A stretch of 64,000 nucleotides of DNA from Citromicrobium bathyomarinum (GCA_001306305.2 CP155577.1:1409501-1473500), one strand, 5' to 3'. Shown: positions 52,350 through 61,621, counted from the stretch's first letter. Notes: generated by a model not told the origin, from the letters alone. Numbers and translations: made by a program.

Positions 52350-53579
52350 TCAGGGCTTTGCCTGACGCGCCTCCTCGTAGACCTTTGCCTCTTCGGGGTG
52401 CTGCGTGGTCAGGCGCAGCGCGACATAGCCGATAATCGCCGAGATAATCGAACCCAGCAGGATGCCGATCTTCGCCTCATCGACCAGCAGCTGCGAATTG
52501 CCGAACGCCAGCCCGCTGATGAACAACGACATGGTGAAGCCGATCCCCGTCAGGATCGTGACCCCCCATATCTCCATCCAGTTCGCGTTTTCGGGTTTCT
52601 TCGCGATGCCCAGCTTTACCGACAGGAACACGATCGTGAAAATGCCCAGCTGCTTGCCGAGGAACAGGCCGGTCGCGATCGCAAGCGGGAGGGGCGCGAA
52701 AATCTGTTCGACCGTCATGTCGAGGATGTGGACCCCGGCATTGGCGAAACCGAAAATGGGCACCACCAGATAGGCGCTCCACGGCGCGAGTGCATGCTCG
52801 GCCTTCTCCAGCATCGAATGGCCATCGACCTTGCGCATCGGAATGGTCAGCGCGGCCAGCACGCCCGCGATGGTCGCGTGAACGCCGGAGAACAGTACGG
52901 CCAGCCACAGCGCGATCGCGCCGAGAAGGAACGGCCAGAAGCTCTTCACCCCAAAGCGGTTCATGCCGACCAGCGCGCCGAAGACGACGAACGAAATCGC
53001 CAGCCACATGACGTCCAGATGGGCGGTATAGAACACCGCGATGACCAGCACCGCGCCGATATCGTCGACGATCGCGACGGTCAGCAGGAACAGGCGCAGC
53101 GAGGCGGGGACGCGGCTGCCGAGCAGGCCGAGAACACCCATAGCGAAAGCAATGTCGGTCGCCGCCGGAATCGCCCAGCCGCGGATCAGCTCCGGATTGC
53201 TGCCCGCGATGCTGACGAAAATCAGGGCCGGCACCGCCATCCCCGCGCCTGCGGAGATGATCGGCAAGGTCCGCTTGTCCGCACTGGAGAGCTCGCCCGC
53301 GATCAGTTCGCGCTTCACCTCCAGCCCGACGACGAAGAAGAAGATGACCATCAGGCCATCATTGATCCACAGGTGCAAGTCGTTGAGGTAGAAGACCTCT
53401 TTGGGCCACCAATAGGTGTAGAGGAGGTCGTGGTAATCTTCCGCCAGAGGCGAGTTCGCCACCACCAGCGCCGCCGCAGCGACCAGGATTAGCAGCACGC
53501 CCGCCGAGGCATCGCTGACGAAGAGGGCGCGCACCGGAGCGATGGCACGGCGGATCGGTTTGCGGATCGGTTCGAGCAT
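52350..53579 (-). CDS. nhaA: Na+/H+ antiporter NhaA
   Basis: A 409-residue inner-membrane antiporter for sodium and pH homeostasis, with about 12 helices. The ion-binding Asp pair is in AVIVDDIGAVLVIAVFYTA?-type helix: the sequence shows LTVAIVDDIGAVLVI. ATDIAFAMGVLGLLG and VFYLNDLHLWINDGLMVIFFFVVGLEVKRE are further family hallmarks. ATG 53579 (MLEPIRKPIRRAI) is chosen over a longer frame to 53597. Marine-type salt tolerance would fit the inferred host. Confidence 0.95.
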   Translation of the reverse strand: MLEPIRKPIRRAIAPVRALFVSDASAGVLLILVAAAALVVANSPLAEDYHDLLYTYWWPKEVFYLNDLHLWINDGLMVIFFFVVGLEVKRELIAGELSSADKRTLPIISAGAGMAVPALIFVSIAGSNPELIRGWAIPAATDIAFAMGVLGLLGSRVPASLRLFLLTVAIVDDIGAVLVIAVFYTAHLDVMWLAISFVVFGALVGMNRFGVKSFWPFLLGAIALWLAVLFSGVHATIAGVLAALTIPMRKVDGHSMLEKAEHALAPWSAYLVVPIFGFANAGVHILDMTVEQIFAPLPLAIATGLFLGKQLGIFTIVFLSVKLGIAKKPENANWMEIWGVTILTGIGFTMSLFISGLAFGNSQLLVDEAKIGILLGSIISAIIGYVALRLTTQHPEEAKVYEEARQAKP

Positions 53580-53669
53580 GGGGCCCCTTTTTCTCAATCT
53601 TTCGCGCGTTGCAAGGCCCCGAACGCTTCGATAGGTTGCTACCTGAGGGCAAGGGGGGGACCGGGCAGC

Positions 53670-55067
53670 ATGCTAGCGGCGGAACTAACGCCAGTCGACT
53701 GGCTCGTCCTGCTCCAGCACGAACTGCTTCTGTTCGCGAGCCTTTTCTTTCTTCTCGGTACTCTCGACGAGCTCGCGATCGACGCGCTCTATCTGGCCGG
53801 ACGCGTGCGCGGGCGTATTCGCACGCCCCGGATCGATCGATCTGCTGTCGAAGGGCGCGCGATTGCCGGGCCGGCCGCAGCGATCATCCCTGCCTGGCAC
53901 GAAGACGACGTGATCGGCGCGACGATGCGGCACCTGCTGGATGCATGGCCGCAGGCTCAGCTGCGCCTCTACGTTGGCTGCTATGCGAACGACCCGGCCA
54001 CCATCGGGGCAGCAACGCGGGCCGCGCGGGGCCAGTCGCGGGTGCGCATCGTGGTCCATTCGGCACGCGGCCCGACGACCAAGGCGGACTGCATGAACCG
54101 GCTCTATCGCGCGATCGAGGAGGACGAACGGCGCGAGGGGATGCGCTTCCGGATGGTGGTGATCCATGATGCGGAGGACATGGTCGACCCTGCCGCCCTG
54201 TCGCTACTCGATGCGGGGCTGGCAAAAGCCGAACTGCTGCAATTGCCCGTGTTGCCGATGCGCCAGCGCCGGTCGCGCTGGGTATCGGGCCACTACATCG
54301 ACGAGTTTGCCGAGGCGCATGCCAAGGCGATGGTGGTGCGCGACTGGCTGCGCGCAGGCTTTCCCTCGGCAGGCGTGGGCTGTGCGGTCTCTCGCGAGCG
54401 GCTTGCCCTGCTCGACGTCCAGAGTGGGTGCAGCGGACCGTTCGACGCTAGTAGCCTGACCGAGGATTACGAACTGGGGCTCAAGATCGCGGAAGCCGGC
54501 GGCGCAACCAAATTCGTCCGGGTACGCGGAGAAGACGGGCGGTTGATCGCCACGCGTGCCTTCTTTCCCCGCACGCTGGAGACCGCAGTCCGGCAGAAGA
54601 CCCGCTGGGTATGCGGCATCGCGCTGCAGGGGTGGGATCGGATGGGCTGGAGTGGGCGGCCGCTCGACGGCTGGATGCGCGTGCGCGACCGTCGCGGGCC
54701 GCTCTCGGCGCTGGTGCTGTTCGTCGCCTATCTGCTCGTCTTCCTGACTGGTGGGTTGGCAATCGCCCACCAGCTGGGGTTGGCGCGCGCGCCGGTCGTC
54801 ACCCCCGCAACCAAGGCGCTGCTGATCGCCAACGCGGCAAGCCTTGGCTGGCGGGCGGCGTGCCGCGCGCTGTTCACCGCGCGCGAGTACGGGCCAAGGG
54901 AGGGCATGCGGGCGGTTTTGCGCATTCCCTTGAGCAACATCATCGCGATCATGGCTGCGCGCCGTGCGGTCGCTCAATATGTGTTCAGCCTGCGGGGCGG
55001 GACCCTGCGGTGGGACAAGACCGAGCATCGCGAACATCCTGCGGTCTCGCAGGAGATGCTGGCATGA
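53670..55067 (+). CDS. Membrane glycosyltransferase of the NfrB/NrfB type
   Basis: A 465-residue family GT2 protein. One N-terminal helix (LLLFASLFFLLGTL) and two or three C-terminal helices (LVLFVAYLLVFLTGGLAIAH, then the region after 370) flank a cytoplasmic catalytic domain. The Asp motif is VIHDAEDMVDP, the acceptor-side motif SLTEDYELGLKIAEAGG, and a QTRW-like motif is present as RQKTRWVCGIALQGW. E. coli NfrB has a further C-terminal c-di-GMP-binding MshEN domain; here it is absent. The next gene overlaps by four bases and encodes an outer-membrane partner. Predicted to synthesise and push out a glycan. Confidence 0.85.
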   Translation: MLAAELTPVDWLVLLQHELLLFASLFFLLGTLDELAIDALYLAGRVRGRIRTPRIDRSAVEGRAIAGPAAAIIPAWHEDDVIGATMRHLLDAWPQAQLRLYVGCYANDPATIGAATRAARGQSRVRIVVHSARGPTTKADCMNRLYRAIEEDERREGMRFRMVVIHDAEDMVDPAALSLLDAGLAKAELLQLPVLPMRQRRSRWVSGHYIDEFAEAHAKAMVVRDWLRAGFPSAGVGCAVSRERLALLDVQSGCSGPFDASSLTEDYELGLKIAEAGGATKFVRVRGEDGRLIATRAFFPRTLETAVRQKTRWVCGIALQGWDRMGWSGRPLDGWMRVRDRRGPLSALVLFVAYLLVFLTGGLAIAHQLGLARAPVVTPATKALLIANAASLGWRAACRALFTAREYGPREGMRAVLRIPLSNIIAIMAARRAVAQYVFSLRGGTLRWDKTEHREHPAVSQEMLA

Positions 55068-56212
55068 TCGGGTCGGGCCGCAGGGGAGGGCGCCCGCTGA
55101 TGGCGATGTTCGCCATCCTCGCAGCGTGGGTCGGCGTTCGCGCCTCGTTCTGGGAGATACCCTTCGCTTTGCCACCGTCCGGCGGACTGTTCGCCAAAGC
55201 CCGGACAGATGCGTTGGAGGAGGCACCCCGTTCGGACCCCGATGGGGTTTCGCAGGCCGATACGTTCCAGCAATTGCATGCCGAACTGGTGGGAGCACGC
55301 GGAGATGCCGTTGCCTCCGGCAGTGCTGTCCAAGGCAACGAGGGAGGCGTTTCGCTGGCCATTGTGGCCCATACTCCCGCCGCTGCGCAGCTTGCCCGAT
55401 CGAACCTCTCTGCCAATCACCAGTTGCTCTATGCCGCCGCCTTCGGGTTGGTGCCGCCCTATGACCGTCTTGCGATGATCTCGCCCGAACAGCGGAGAGG
55501 GTGGATAAAGGCCTCGGTCCCGCCTTCACCACACCCCCGATCGCGGTCTGCGCAGGTGGATCGCTGGTCCGCCGATGCGTGGCTGCTGGTCCGCCAGGGA
55601 GGGGCCGGCCCGCGATTGGCGAGTGTCAATCCCGCAAGCTACGGCAGCGACCAGATCGGTGCGGTGGCGCGTTACTCGCTTGTCCCGGGCTCTGCGCTGC
55701 AGCCGACGGCCTATGCCCGCGCCAGCAAGGCGCTGGTCCCCGGTGGCGAGAGCGAGGCGGCGGCAGGCGTCAGTATCGGTCTTGCACGAAACGTCCCGCT
55801 GCGCGTGCATGGCGAGCTGCGGGTGACCAACCGCCCCGGCGGTACGCAGGTGCGCCCCGCCGCCTACGTCGTAACCGGGCTGCCGCGCCGTCAGGTCGGG
55901 CCAGTGCTAGAGGCGGAAGGCTATCTTCAGGCTGGCTACGTGGGTGGCGACTACGCCACCGGCTTCGTCGACGGCAGGGCGATCGTGGAAGCACCGGTGA
56001 TTCGGAGCGAGAGGGAGCAGGTGGCGATCGGCGGCGGCGCATGGGGCGGGGCGCAGCGTGGTGCCACCCGGCTTGATCTCGGCCCGACGGCGAGTGCAAC
56101 CCTGACCACCGGGAGGACGACCCTCCGCGGCTCGGTCGACTACCGGTTGAGGGTCGCAGGCGACGCGGTGCCGGGCGATGGACTTGCGGTGACGCTGGCG
56201 GCATCCTTTTAG
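55064..56212 (+). CDS. Predicted outer-membrane barrel, NfrA C-terminal-like
   Basis: A 382-residue protein starting at ATG 55064, overlapping the glycosyltransferase stop. A hydrophobic N-terminus (MAMFAILAAWVGVRASFWEIP) may be a signal. The first half is low in predicted structure; from about residue 170 there are alternating strands (DAWLLVRQGGAGPRLASVN, VAIGGGAWGGAQRGATRLDLG) and the C-terminus ends in Phe (VTLAASF), the outer-membrane signature. Coupled to an NfrB-like transferase, it is probably the outer-membrane exit, as NfrA is in E. coli, but without NfrA's large TPR region. Confidence 0.7.
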   Translation: MIGSGRRGGRPLMAMFAILAAWVGVRASFWEIPFALPPSGGLFAKARTDALEEAPRSDPDGVSQADTFQQLHAELVGARGDAVASGSAVQGNEGGVSLAIVAHTPAAAQLARSNLSANHQLLYAAAFGLVPPYDRLAMISPEQRRGWIKASVPPSPHPRSRSAQVDRWSADAWLLVRQGGAGPRLASVNPASYGSDQIGAVARYSLVPGSALQPTAYARASKALVPGGESEAAAGVSIGLARNVPLRVHGELRVTNRPGGTQVRPAAYVVTGLPRRQVGPVLEAEGYLQAGYVGGDYATGFVDGRAIVEAPVIRSEREQVAIGGGAWGGAQRGATRLDLGPTASATLTTGRTTLRGSVDYRLRVAGDAVPGDGLAVTLAASF

Positions 56213-56276
56213 TACCGAATTAAGCCGAGGGACGCTTTATTCGCAGGGGCGAAAGGACTACGGCTCGACCCCGAAA

Positions 56277-57191
56277 ATGGATGTCTATCTTCCCATCGCG
56301 AATCTCTCGGTCAACGGGCTGGTCATCGTCGCGCTCGGCGCGCTGACGGGGATCTTGTCGGGCCTGTTTGGGGTCGGCGGCGGGTTCCTCACCACGCCGC
56401 TGCTGATTTTCTACGGCATACCGCCGACCGTTGCCGCCGCATCCGCCGCAACCCAGGTGACCGGGGCCAGCGTTTCCGGGGTGCTCGCGCACAACCGGCG
56501 CGGCGGGGTCGATTACCGGATGGGCGGCGTGCTGGTGGTGGGCGGCATCTTCGGCGCGCTGATCGGTGCCGCCCTGTTCAGCTTCTTCCAGTCGATCGGT
56601 CAGATCGATGTGGTCATCAACATCCTCTACGTCTTCATGCTTGGCTCGATCGGTGCGCTGATGATGCGCGAGGCGCTGGCTGCGCTGAACATCCGCCAGT
56701 CCAAGGGCCTCAAACGTGCGGCCAAGCGGCGCCACCACCCGCTGGTCGCCGCGCTGCCCTATCGCTGGCGTTTCTATCGCTCGGGGCTGTACATCTCCCC
56801 GCTCGCGCCGCTGATTCTGGGCACCGGCGTGGGCATCCTGACCATGCTGATGGGCGTTGGCGGCGGCTTCATGCTGGTGCCGGCGATGCTCTATATCCTC
56901 GGGATGAGCGGCAAGGTCGTGGTCGGCACCTCGCTGTTCAACATTCTGTTCGTCACTATGGCATCGACCATGACTCATGCGCTGACGACCAAGGCGGTCG
57001 ACCTCGTGCTGGCGGCGCTGCTGCTGGTCGGCTCCGTCCTCGGCGCGCAGTTCGGCACGAGGATCGCGTTGAAGCTGAAACCAGACTGGCTGCGTCTTGC
57101 GCTGGCGACGATCGTGCTGCTGGTCGCGCTGAGGATGCTGTTCGGTCTCAGCATCCAGCCGGACGAGGTGTATTCGGTGGTCAATCTGTGA
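56277..57191 (+). CDS. TSUP (TauE/SafE) family anion exporter
   Basis: A 304-residue inner-membrane protein with eight or so helices. The two TSUP repeats are visible: GALTGILSGLFGVGGGFLTTPLL near the start and GVGILTMLMGVGGGFMLVPAMLY at about 182-204. Members export sulfite, sulfoacetate or related organosulfur anions. The next gene overlaps by four bases and encodes a TIGR02186 protein, a pair seen in many alphaproteobacteria. Confidence 0.92.
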   Translation: MDVYLPIANLSVNGLVIVALGALTGILSGLFGVGGGFLTTPLLIFYGIPPTVAAASAATQVTGASVSGVLAHNRRGGVDYRMGGVLVVGGIFGALIGAALFSFFQSIGQIDVVINILYVFMLGSIGALMMREALAALNIRQSKGLKRAAKRRHHPLVAALPYRWRFYRSGLYISPLAPLILGTGVGILTMLMGVGGGFMLVPAMLYILGMSGKVVVGTSLFNILFVTMASTMTHALTTKAVDLVLAALLLVGSVLGAQFGTRIALKLKPDWLRLALATIVLLVALRMLFGLSIQPDEVYSVVNL

Positions 57192-57964
57192 CGATGACCG
57201 CGCCCTGGCGTTTCGCCTTTGCGATCATGTGCCTGTTTGCGCTGTGCGGCCAGAGCAATGGTTCGCCCGACCCGGTGCTGGTGCCCGAAGTGTCGCAAAG
57301 GGAAGTCCAGGTGCGGCAAGGCTTCACCGGCACTGACCTGCTGCTGTTCGGCGCTGTGATCGACCCCACGGGCCGCGAGAAGGACTTCGACGTGATCGTG
57401 GTGCTGAAGGGGCCGAGCCAGTCGATCCGCCTGCGTGAGAAACGCCAGATCGGCGGCATCTGGATGAATGCGGAAAGCACCGCGTTCCGCTCCGCCCCCA
57501 GCTATTTCGCAGTCGCATCCAGCCGCCCGATCGACCAGATCGTGGATGAGAAGACTGCGGCAATCTTCGAGTTCGGGACCGAGTTCATCCAGCTCAGCCC
57601 GGCCGGTTCGATCGACCCGGAAGAGCAGGCGCGCTTTCGCGCCGGGCTGGTCGACCTGAGGGAGCGGCAGGGCCTCTATCGCACGATCGAGGATGGCGTG
57701 CAGGTTCGCGAAGGCGTCCTGTATCAGGCGCGGATCGGCCTGCCGTCCAATGTTCAGACCGGGCAGTACACGGCGGAAACCTTCGCGGTTCGCGACGGGC
57801 GCGTACTCGCCAGCGCGGTGGCGGAGGTCTCGGTGCGCAAGGTCGGGTTCGAGCGGTTTGTGGAGGTCTTCGCCGACCGCGAACCTCTGTTCTACGGTCT
57901 TGTCGCGATCGCGCTGTCGCTGTTCATGGGCTGGCTCGCAGGGCGACTGTTCAACAGGTCGTAA
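57188..57964 (+). CDS. TIGR02186 family membrane-anchored protein
   Basis: A 258-residue protein starting at GTG 57188 (ATG 57194 is an alternative). It has a signal peptide (FAFAIMCLFALCGQSNG), a periplasmic domain rich in strands (REVQVRQGFTGTDLLLFGAVID, YQARIGLPSNVQTGQYTAETF) and one C-terminal transmembrane helix (LFYGLVAIALSLFMGWLAGRL). It matches the TIGR02186 family, found next to TSUP exporters; function unproven, presumably an accessory or periplasmic component. Confidence 0.85.
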   Translation: MTMTAPWRFAFAIMCLFALCGQSNGSPDPVLVPEVSQREVQVRQGFTGTDLLLFGAVIDPTGREKDFDVIVVLKGPSQSIRLREKRQIGGIWMNAESTAFRSAPSYFAVASSRPIDQIVDEKTAAIFEFGTEFIQLSPAGSIDPEEQARFRAGLVDLRERQGLYRTIEDGVQVREGVLYQARIGLPSNVQTGQYTAETFAVRDGRVLASAVAEVSVRKVGFERFVEVFADREPLFYGLVAIALSLFMGWLAGRLFNRS

Positions 57965-58066
57965 TCCTCTTCCCGATGATTTTGACCGGTTTTTAACCCT
58001 GCCGCGGTTACCGCAAGCGCTGGTTCCAAGCGGACGGAGCCACGCAAAAAGGGCGGGATATTCACG

Positions 58067-59758
58067 ATGACGGATCTCGGGGGTCTTGATTTCAAGGGGC
58101 GTGCCGATCTGGCCGCGCCGGTCGACCACGACGATACCGCGCATGCGCCGACGGCCAACAACGCGCTCCAGCCGATGGGTGTGGTCCTCGACGTATCGGG
58201 CGCCGGCGCGATCGTCGCGCTCGATCCAGAACGGCTGTCCGAATGCGCGCAGGACACCGATCCCGCGATCATCGCCTCGGGCCAAGTCGGCAGCCAGGTG
58301 AAGATTCGCGCGGGCGAGAACTGGCTGCTCGCCACCATTCGCAGCCAGCGCCGCGACCGGCGCGGTACCGGCGGCATCATCGCGGAGATCGACTTTCTCG
58401 GCGAAGGCCGGGAAGAGAAGCTGACCGGGCGGATCCACGGCTTCCGTCGCGGCATCACGCGCTATCCGGTGCCGGGCGGGATGGTCTTTCCCGCCAGCAC
58501 CAGCGATCTGCGGCACATTTTCGCGAGCGATGGACGCTCCTATATCGAAGTGGGCACGGTGTTCCCCACGCGCGACATTCGCGCCGGGCTCTATATCGAC
58601 ACGCTGCTGGGCAAGCACTTCGCGCTGCTGGGTTCGACGGGCACGGGCAAGTCGACCGCCACCGCGCTGATCCTGCACCGCATCTGCGAAGCGGCGCCGC
58701 AGGGCCATGTGATCATGGTCGATCCGCACGGCGAATATGCGAGCGCGTTCAAGGAGAACGGCGCGACGCTGGATGTGAGCAACCTCAAGATGCCGTACTG
58801 GCTCATGAACTTCGAGGAACATTGCGAAATCCTGCTCACCAGTCGCGGGAACGAGCGGCAGGGGGATGCGGACATCCTTGCAAAGTGCCTGCTCGCCGCG
58901 CGGCTCAAGAACCGGATGGCCGAAGACCTCGGCAAGATCACCGTCGATTCCCCGGTGCCATACATGCTCTCGGACCTCAGCGCCGCGCTCAACAAGGAGA
59001 TGGGAGAGCTCGAGAAGGCTTCGGGCACCGCGCCCTACATGCGGATCAAGGCCAAGCTGGACGAGGTGAAGTCCGATCCGCGCTACCGCTTCCTGTTCTC
59101 CGGCATGCTGGTGGGCGACACGATGGCGGAGTTCCTCTCGCGCATCTTCCGCCTGCCGACCGATGGCAAGCCGATCTGCGTGATCGACGTCTCCGGCGTG
59201 CCGTCCGACATCACCAGCACCGTGGTTGCGGTGCTGAGCCGGCTGGTGTTCGACTATGCCGTGTGGGCGCGCGAGGAGCGCACCCGCCCGATCCTGCTGG
59301 TGTGTGAAGAGGCGCACCGGTACGTGCCGAACGAGAAGAACTTCGACAATTCCTCGGTCGGCAAGGTGCTCAGCCGGATTGCCAAGGAAGGGCGCAAGTA
59401 CGGCGTCGCGCTGGGCCTCATCACGCAGCGCCCGTCGGACCTCGCCGAGGGCGTGCTGTCGCAATGCGGCACGATCATCTCCATGCGGCTCAACAACGAG
59501 CGCGACCAGGCCTTCGTCAAGGCCGCGATGCCCGAAGGGGCGCGCGGCTTCCTCGATGCGATCCCCGCGTTGCGCAACCGCGAGTGCATCATCTGCGGCG
59601 AGGGCGTGACGATCCCCATCCGCGCCGCGTTCGATACGCTGGAGGAGCACCGCCGCCCCGCCTCGGAAGACCCCAGCTTCAGCGCGCTGTGGAGCGAATC
59701 CGGCGGCGAGGAAGAGGCGATCGAGCGGGTCGTGCGCCGGTGGAGATCGCACGCGTAG
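58067..59758 (+). CDS. HerA-like ATPase (DUF87, HAS-barrel)
   Basis: A 563-residue P-loop ATPase of the HerA/FtsK superfamily. An N-terminal HAS-barrel-type domain (about 35-150) is followed by Walker A LLGSTGTGKSTATAL (about 190) and Walker B ILLVCEEAHRYVPN. The GLITQRPSDLAEGVLSQC sensor and arginine-finger RLNNERDQAF are typical. HerA drives DNA processing with NurA in archaea; bacterial orthologues are common in alphaproteobacteria and of unclear role. No NurA, Sir2 or DUF4297 partner is adjacent, so a defence role is not supported. Confidence 0.9.
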   Translation: MTDLGGLDFKGRADLAAPVDHDDTAHAPTANNALQPMGVVLDVSGAGAIVALDPERLSECAQDTDPAIIASGQVGSQVKIRAGENWLLATIRSQRRDRRGTGGIIAEIDFLGEGREEKLTGRIHGFRRGITRYPVPGGMVFPASTSDLRHIFASDGRSYIEVGTVFPTRDIRAGLYIDTLLGKHFALLGSTGTGKSTATALILHRICEAAPQGHVIMVDPHGEYASAFKENGATLDVSNLKMPYWLMNFEEHCEILLTSRGNERQGDADILAKCLLAARLKNRMAEDLGKITVDSPVPYMLSDLSAALNKEMGELEKASGTAPYMRIKAKLDEVKSDPRYRFLFSGMLVGDTMAEFLSRIFRLPTDGKPICVIDVSGVPSDITSTVVAVLSRLVFDYAVWAREERTRPILLVCEEAHRYVPNEKNFDNSSVGKVLSRIAKEGRKYGVALGLITQRPSDLAEGVLSQCGTIISMRLNNERDQAFVKAAMPEGARGFLDAIPALRNRECIICGEGVTIPIRAAFDTLEEHRRPASEDPSFSALWSESGGEEEAIERVVRRWRSHA

Positions 59759-59792
59759 CTCTTGGGGTTCGCTGGCGCGAACCGGTCGCCAC

Positions 59793-59867
59793 CCGCCCCG
59801 CCCCCCCACCCGGCCACCAAGGGTACACCCATCATGTGGTGGCCGGGTGGGGAGGCGGGGCGGGCGG
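59793..59867. terminator. Very strong GC hairpin between the HerA-like gene and queE
   Basis: CCACCCGGCCACCA (59806-59819) pairs with TGGTGGCCGGGTGG (59837-59850), and the flanks extend this through CCGCCCCGCC and GGCGGGGCGGG to about 27 bp per arm with minor mismatches and a 17 base loop. There is no T run. It lies between convergent genes and could be a factor-independent stop, a protein-binding site or a repeat. Confidence 0.6.
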
Positions 59868-59881
59868 TCTGCACCAACACA

Positions 59882-60616
59882 CTACGTGCCCCGCGTATCG
59901 CCGAACAGATGAATATGCAGCCGGTCGGATAGGCGGTAGCCGTGTTCGAGGCACAGCGGCACCAGCCAGTCCTGCCGCGCGCGCAGCGTCGCGCCGTCGG
60001 TGCCTTCGGCCATCACGAACACGCGGCCGCGGGGTAGGGCATTGGCCCGCACGACCTCGCGCACTTCCTCGACATCGGCAGGTTCTGCGACCACGAACTT
60101 GAAGAACGCGCGCCCGTCGCTGGCGTAGCGGCGCAGCACTGCGGGGACGATCGCCAGTTCGCGGGCATTGCCCGAGTGGGTGAGCTTGGGGCTGATATTG
60201 AACTGGTCGACCCACACTTCGAGCTTGGGCGGGGGGAAGGCAGTGCCGTTGGTCTCTATCTCCACGGTCACGTCGGGCAGCAGCGCGAGTAGCTGCGCCA
60301 GGGCGGGGGCCTGCAACATCGGCTCTCCCCCGGTCACTACCAGCCGCCGCTGGCCTAGCGCCGCGATCCGCGCGGCGACATCCTCCACCTCCAGCGTCAC
60401 CTGATTGGCCTTGCGATCGAAGGTCTGGCCCGAGCGATGGGGCCGCTCGTCACCCGCAAAGTGCCAGGTATAGGCGGTATCGCACCACACGCAGGCAAGG
60501 TTGCAGCGCGACAGGCGCACGAAGGCGGTCGGTTCGCCCGCGCTCGGCCCTTCGCCCTGTACCGAGGCGAAGATCTCCGGCCCGCCGGTGTCGTCGGTGG
60601 CGAGAACGAGGCTCAT
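59882..60616 (-). CDS. queE: 7-carboxy-7-deazaguanine synthase QueE
   Basis: A radical-SAM enzyme of queuosine synthesis that makes 7-carboxy-7-deazaguanine from carboxytetrahydropterin. 244 residues from ATG 60616 (MSLVLATDDTGGPEIFASVQGEG). The cluster motif CNLACVWCDTAYTW and LVVTGGEPMLQ are clear. A longer frame to 60688 runs through the dispersed repeat and is rejected. The other que genes are not in the window. Confidence 0.93.
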   Translation of the reverse strand: MSLVLATDDTGGPEIFASVQGEGPSAGEPTAFVRLSRCNLACVWCDTAYTWHFAGDERPHRSGQTFDRKANQVTLEVEDVAARIAALGQRRLVVTGGEPMLQAPALAQLLALLPDVTVEIETNGTAFPPPKLEVWVDQFNISPKLTHSGNARELAIVPAVLRRYASDGRAFFKFVVAEPADVEEVREVVRANALPRGRVFVMAEGTDGATLRARQDWLVPLCLEHGYRLSDRLHIHLFGDTRGT

Positions 60617-60627
60617 CGCGTTGTAGG

Positions 60628-60670
60628 GTTCCTGACACACCTGACACACAGTCCAGGGGTTGAAAAACTG
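60628..60670 (-). repeat. Dispersed repeat, copy 2
   Basis: 60631-60657 is the exact reverse complement of 48216-48242; the similarity extends to about 60670 (GGGCAG-TTTTTC on the minus strand). It lies in the queE leader, so both copies stand 15 to 25 bases before a start codon. Confidence 0.7.
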
Positions 60671-60805
60671 CCCCCTTTGTGGGCGCACGCAACACGGATG
60701 CCGGTGGTGGAGGGAAGGGCGATCATCGGTCGGTCTTGCCAGAAATCAGGGCAGTAGGAAATCGCGCGGCAGTCGGTGGGGTACAGATGCTGCCCGCCCG
60801 CAACA

Positions 60806-61621
60806 TCAGTCCCATTGGGCGGGGTCCAGCGCGAGCAGCCTTGCCAGCTGCTCGTACAGCGCCGGCATCTGGTCGCGCATCGCGAGAGGTCGCTCGAAGA
60901 AGGTGACGATCGCTTCGGCGAAAAACTCCTGATGGCTGGTCGCGCCATAGGGGTCGATCAGAGTGGATTGCCCATTCTCGACACGCCGGACTTGGTCCTG
61001 AAAGGCGTCGAGCATGGCCTTTTCCCAACCCGCATAGGCCTGCCCCTTGCGCAGCAGCGGGATGCCGTTGGTGTGGCCCGAGAGGCCATCCAGCTGGTGC
61101 GCGAATTCGTGGATCACCACATTATGCCCGTCCTCGGCATCCAGACCGCCCTGCAGCGCGTGGTCCCATGCCAGGATTACCGGGCCACGGGCCCAGCTTT
61201 CACCCAGCGTCGCGTGCGTGTTCTCGTGCACGAACTGGCCGTCATGCGTGTCGCGGTTGGTGAGGAAGGCCGACGGGTAGATCAGCACGTTCCTGAGCGT
61301 ATCGTACCAGACCGGGCTGTTGACGATCAGCAGGCAGGCCTGCGCCGCAATGGACAGCCGCATGTCGTCACTGACTTCGAGCCCGTTCTGGCCGCGGAAG
61401 GTGATCTGATCGAGGAAGAGATTGATCTTCCCCTCCAGCGCGGCCCGCGTGGGTTCGGGCAGGCGACGCACAAGCGGCACCAGCCTCTCGACCGTCGCGC
61501 GCTGCTCCGCCGATAGCGCGGACGCCAGCAACGCCCTGCGCCTGCGCCGCTTCGCGTAACCTCGGTAAAGCACGAAAGCGGCACCGAGCAGCGCAATGCC
61601 GAGAATGATCCAGGGCGTCAT
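60806..61621 (-). CDS. mtfA: Zinc-dependent peptidase MtfA (M90 family)
   Basis: A 271-residue peptidase with one N-terminal membrane helix (IILGIALLGAAFVLYRGYAKRR), a common variant. The zinc motif is VIHEFAHQLDGLSG with HExxH, and the downstream Glu lies in SHQEFFAEAIVTFFERP. In E. coli MtfA binds the regulator Mlc and affects glucose PTS; alphaproteobacterial roles are less clear. The stop is 106 bp from the queE leader repeat region. Confidence 0.9.
   Translation of the reverse strand: MTPWIILGIALLGAAFVLYRGYAKRRRRRALLASALSAEQRATVERLVPLVRRLPEPTRAALEGKINLFLDQITFRGQNGLEVSDDMRLSIAAQACLLIVNSPVWYDTLRNVLIYPSAFLTNRDTHDGQFVHENTHATLGESWARGPVILAWDHALQGGLDAEDGHNVVIHEFAHQLDGLSGHTNGIPLLRKGQAYAGWEKAMLDAFQDQVRRVENGQSTLIDPYGATSHQEFFAEAIVTFFERPLAMRDQMPALYEQLARLLALDPAQWD

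Noticed and set aside
58067-59758. HerA-based phage defence system
   Set aside because: No Sir2, DUF4297 or nuclease partner; neighbours are housekeeping genes, and such HerA-like genes are widespread in alphaproteobacteria.
56975-59809. Antisense open frame of 944 codons over TSUP, TIGR02186 and HerA genes
   Set aside because: It spans three well-supported genes and their boundaries and has no recognisable domain.
60617-60688. N-terminal extension of QueE
   Set aside because: It would translate the dispersed repeat; MSLVLA is a normal QueE start region.
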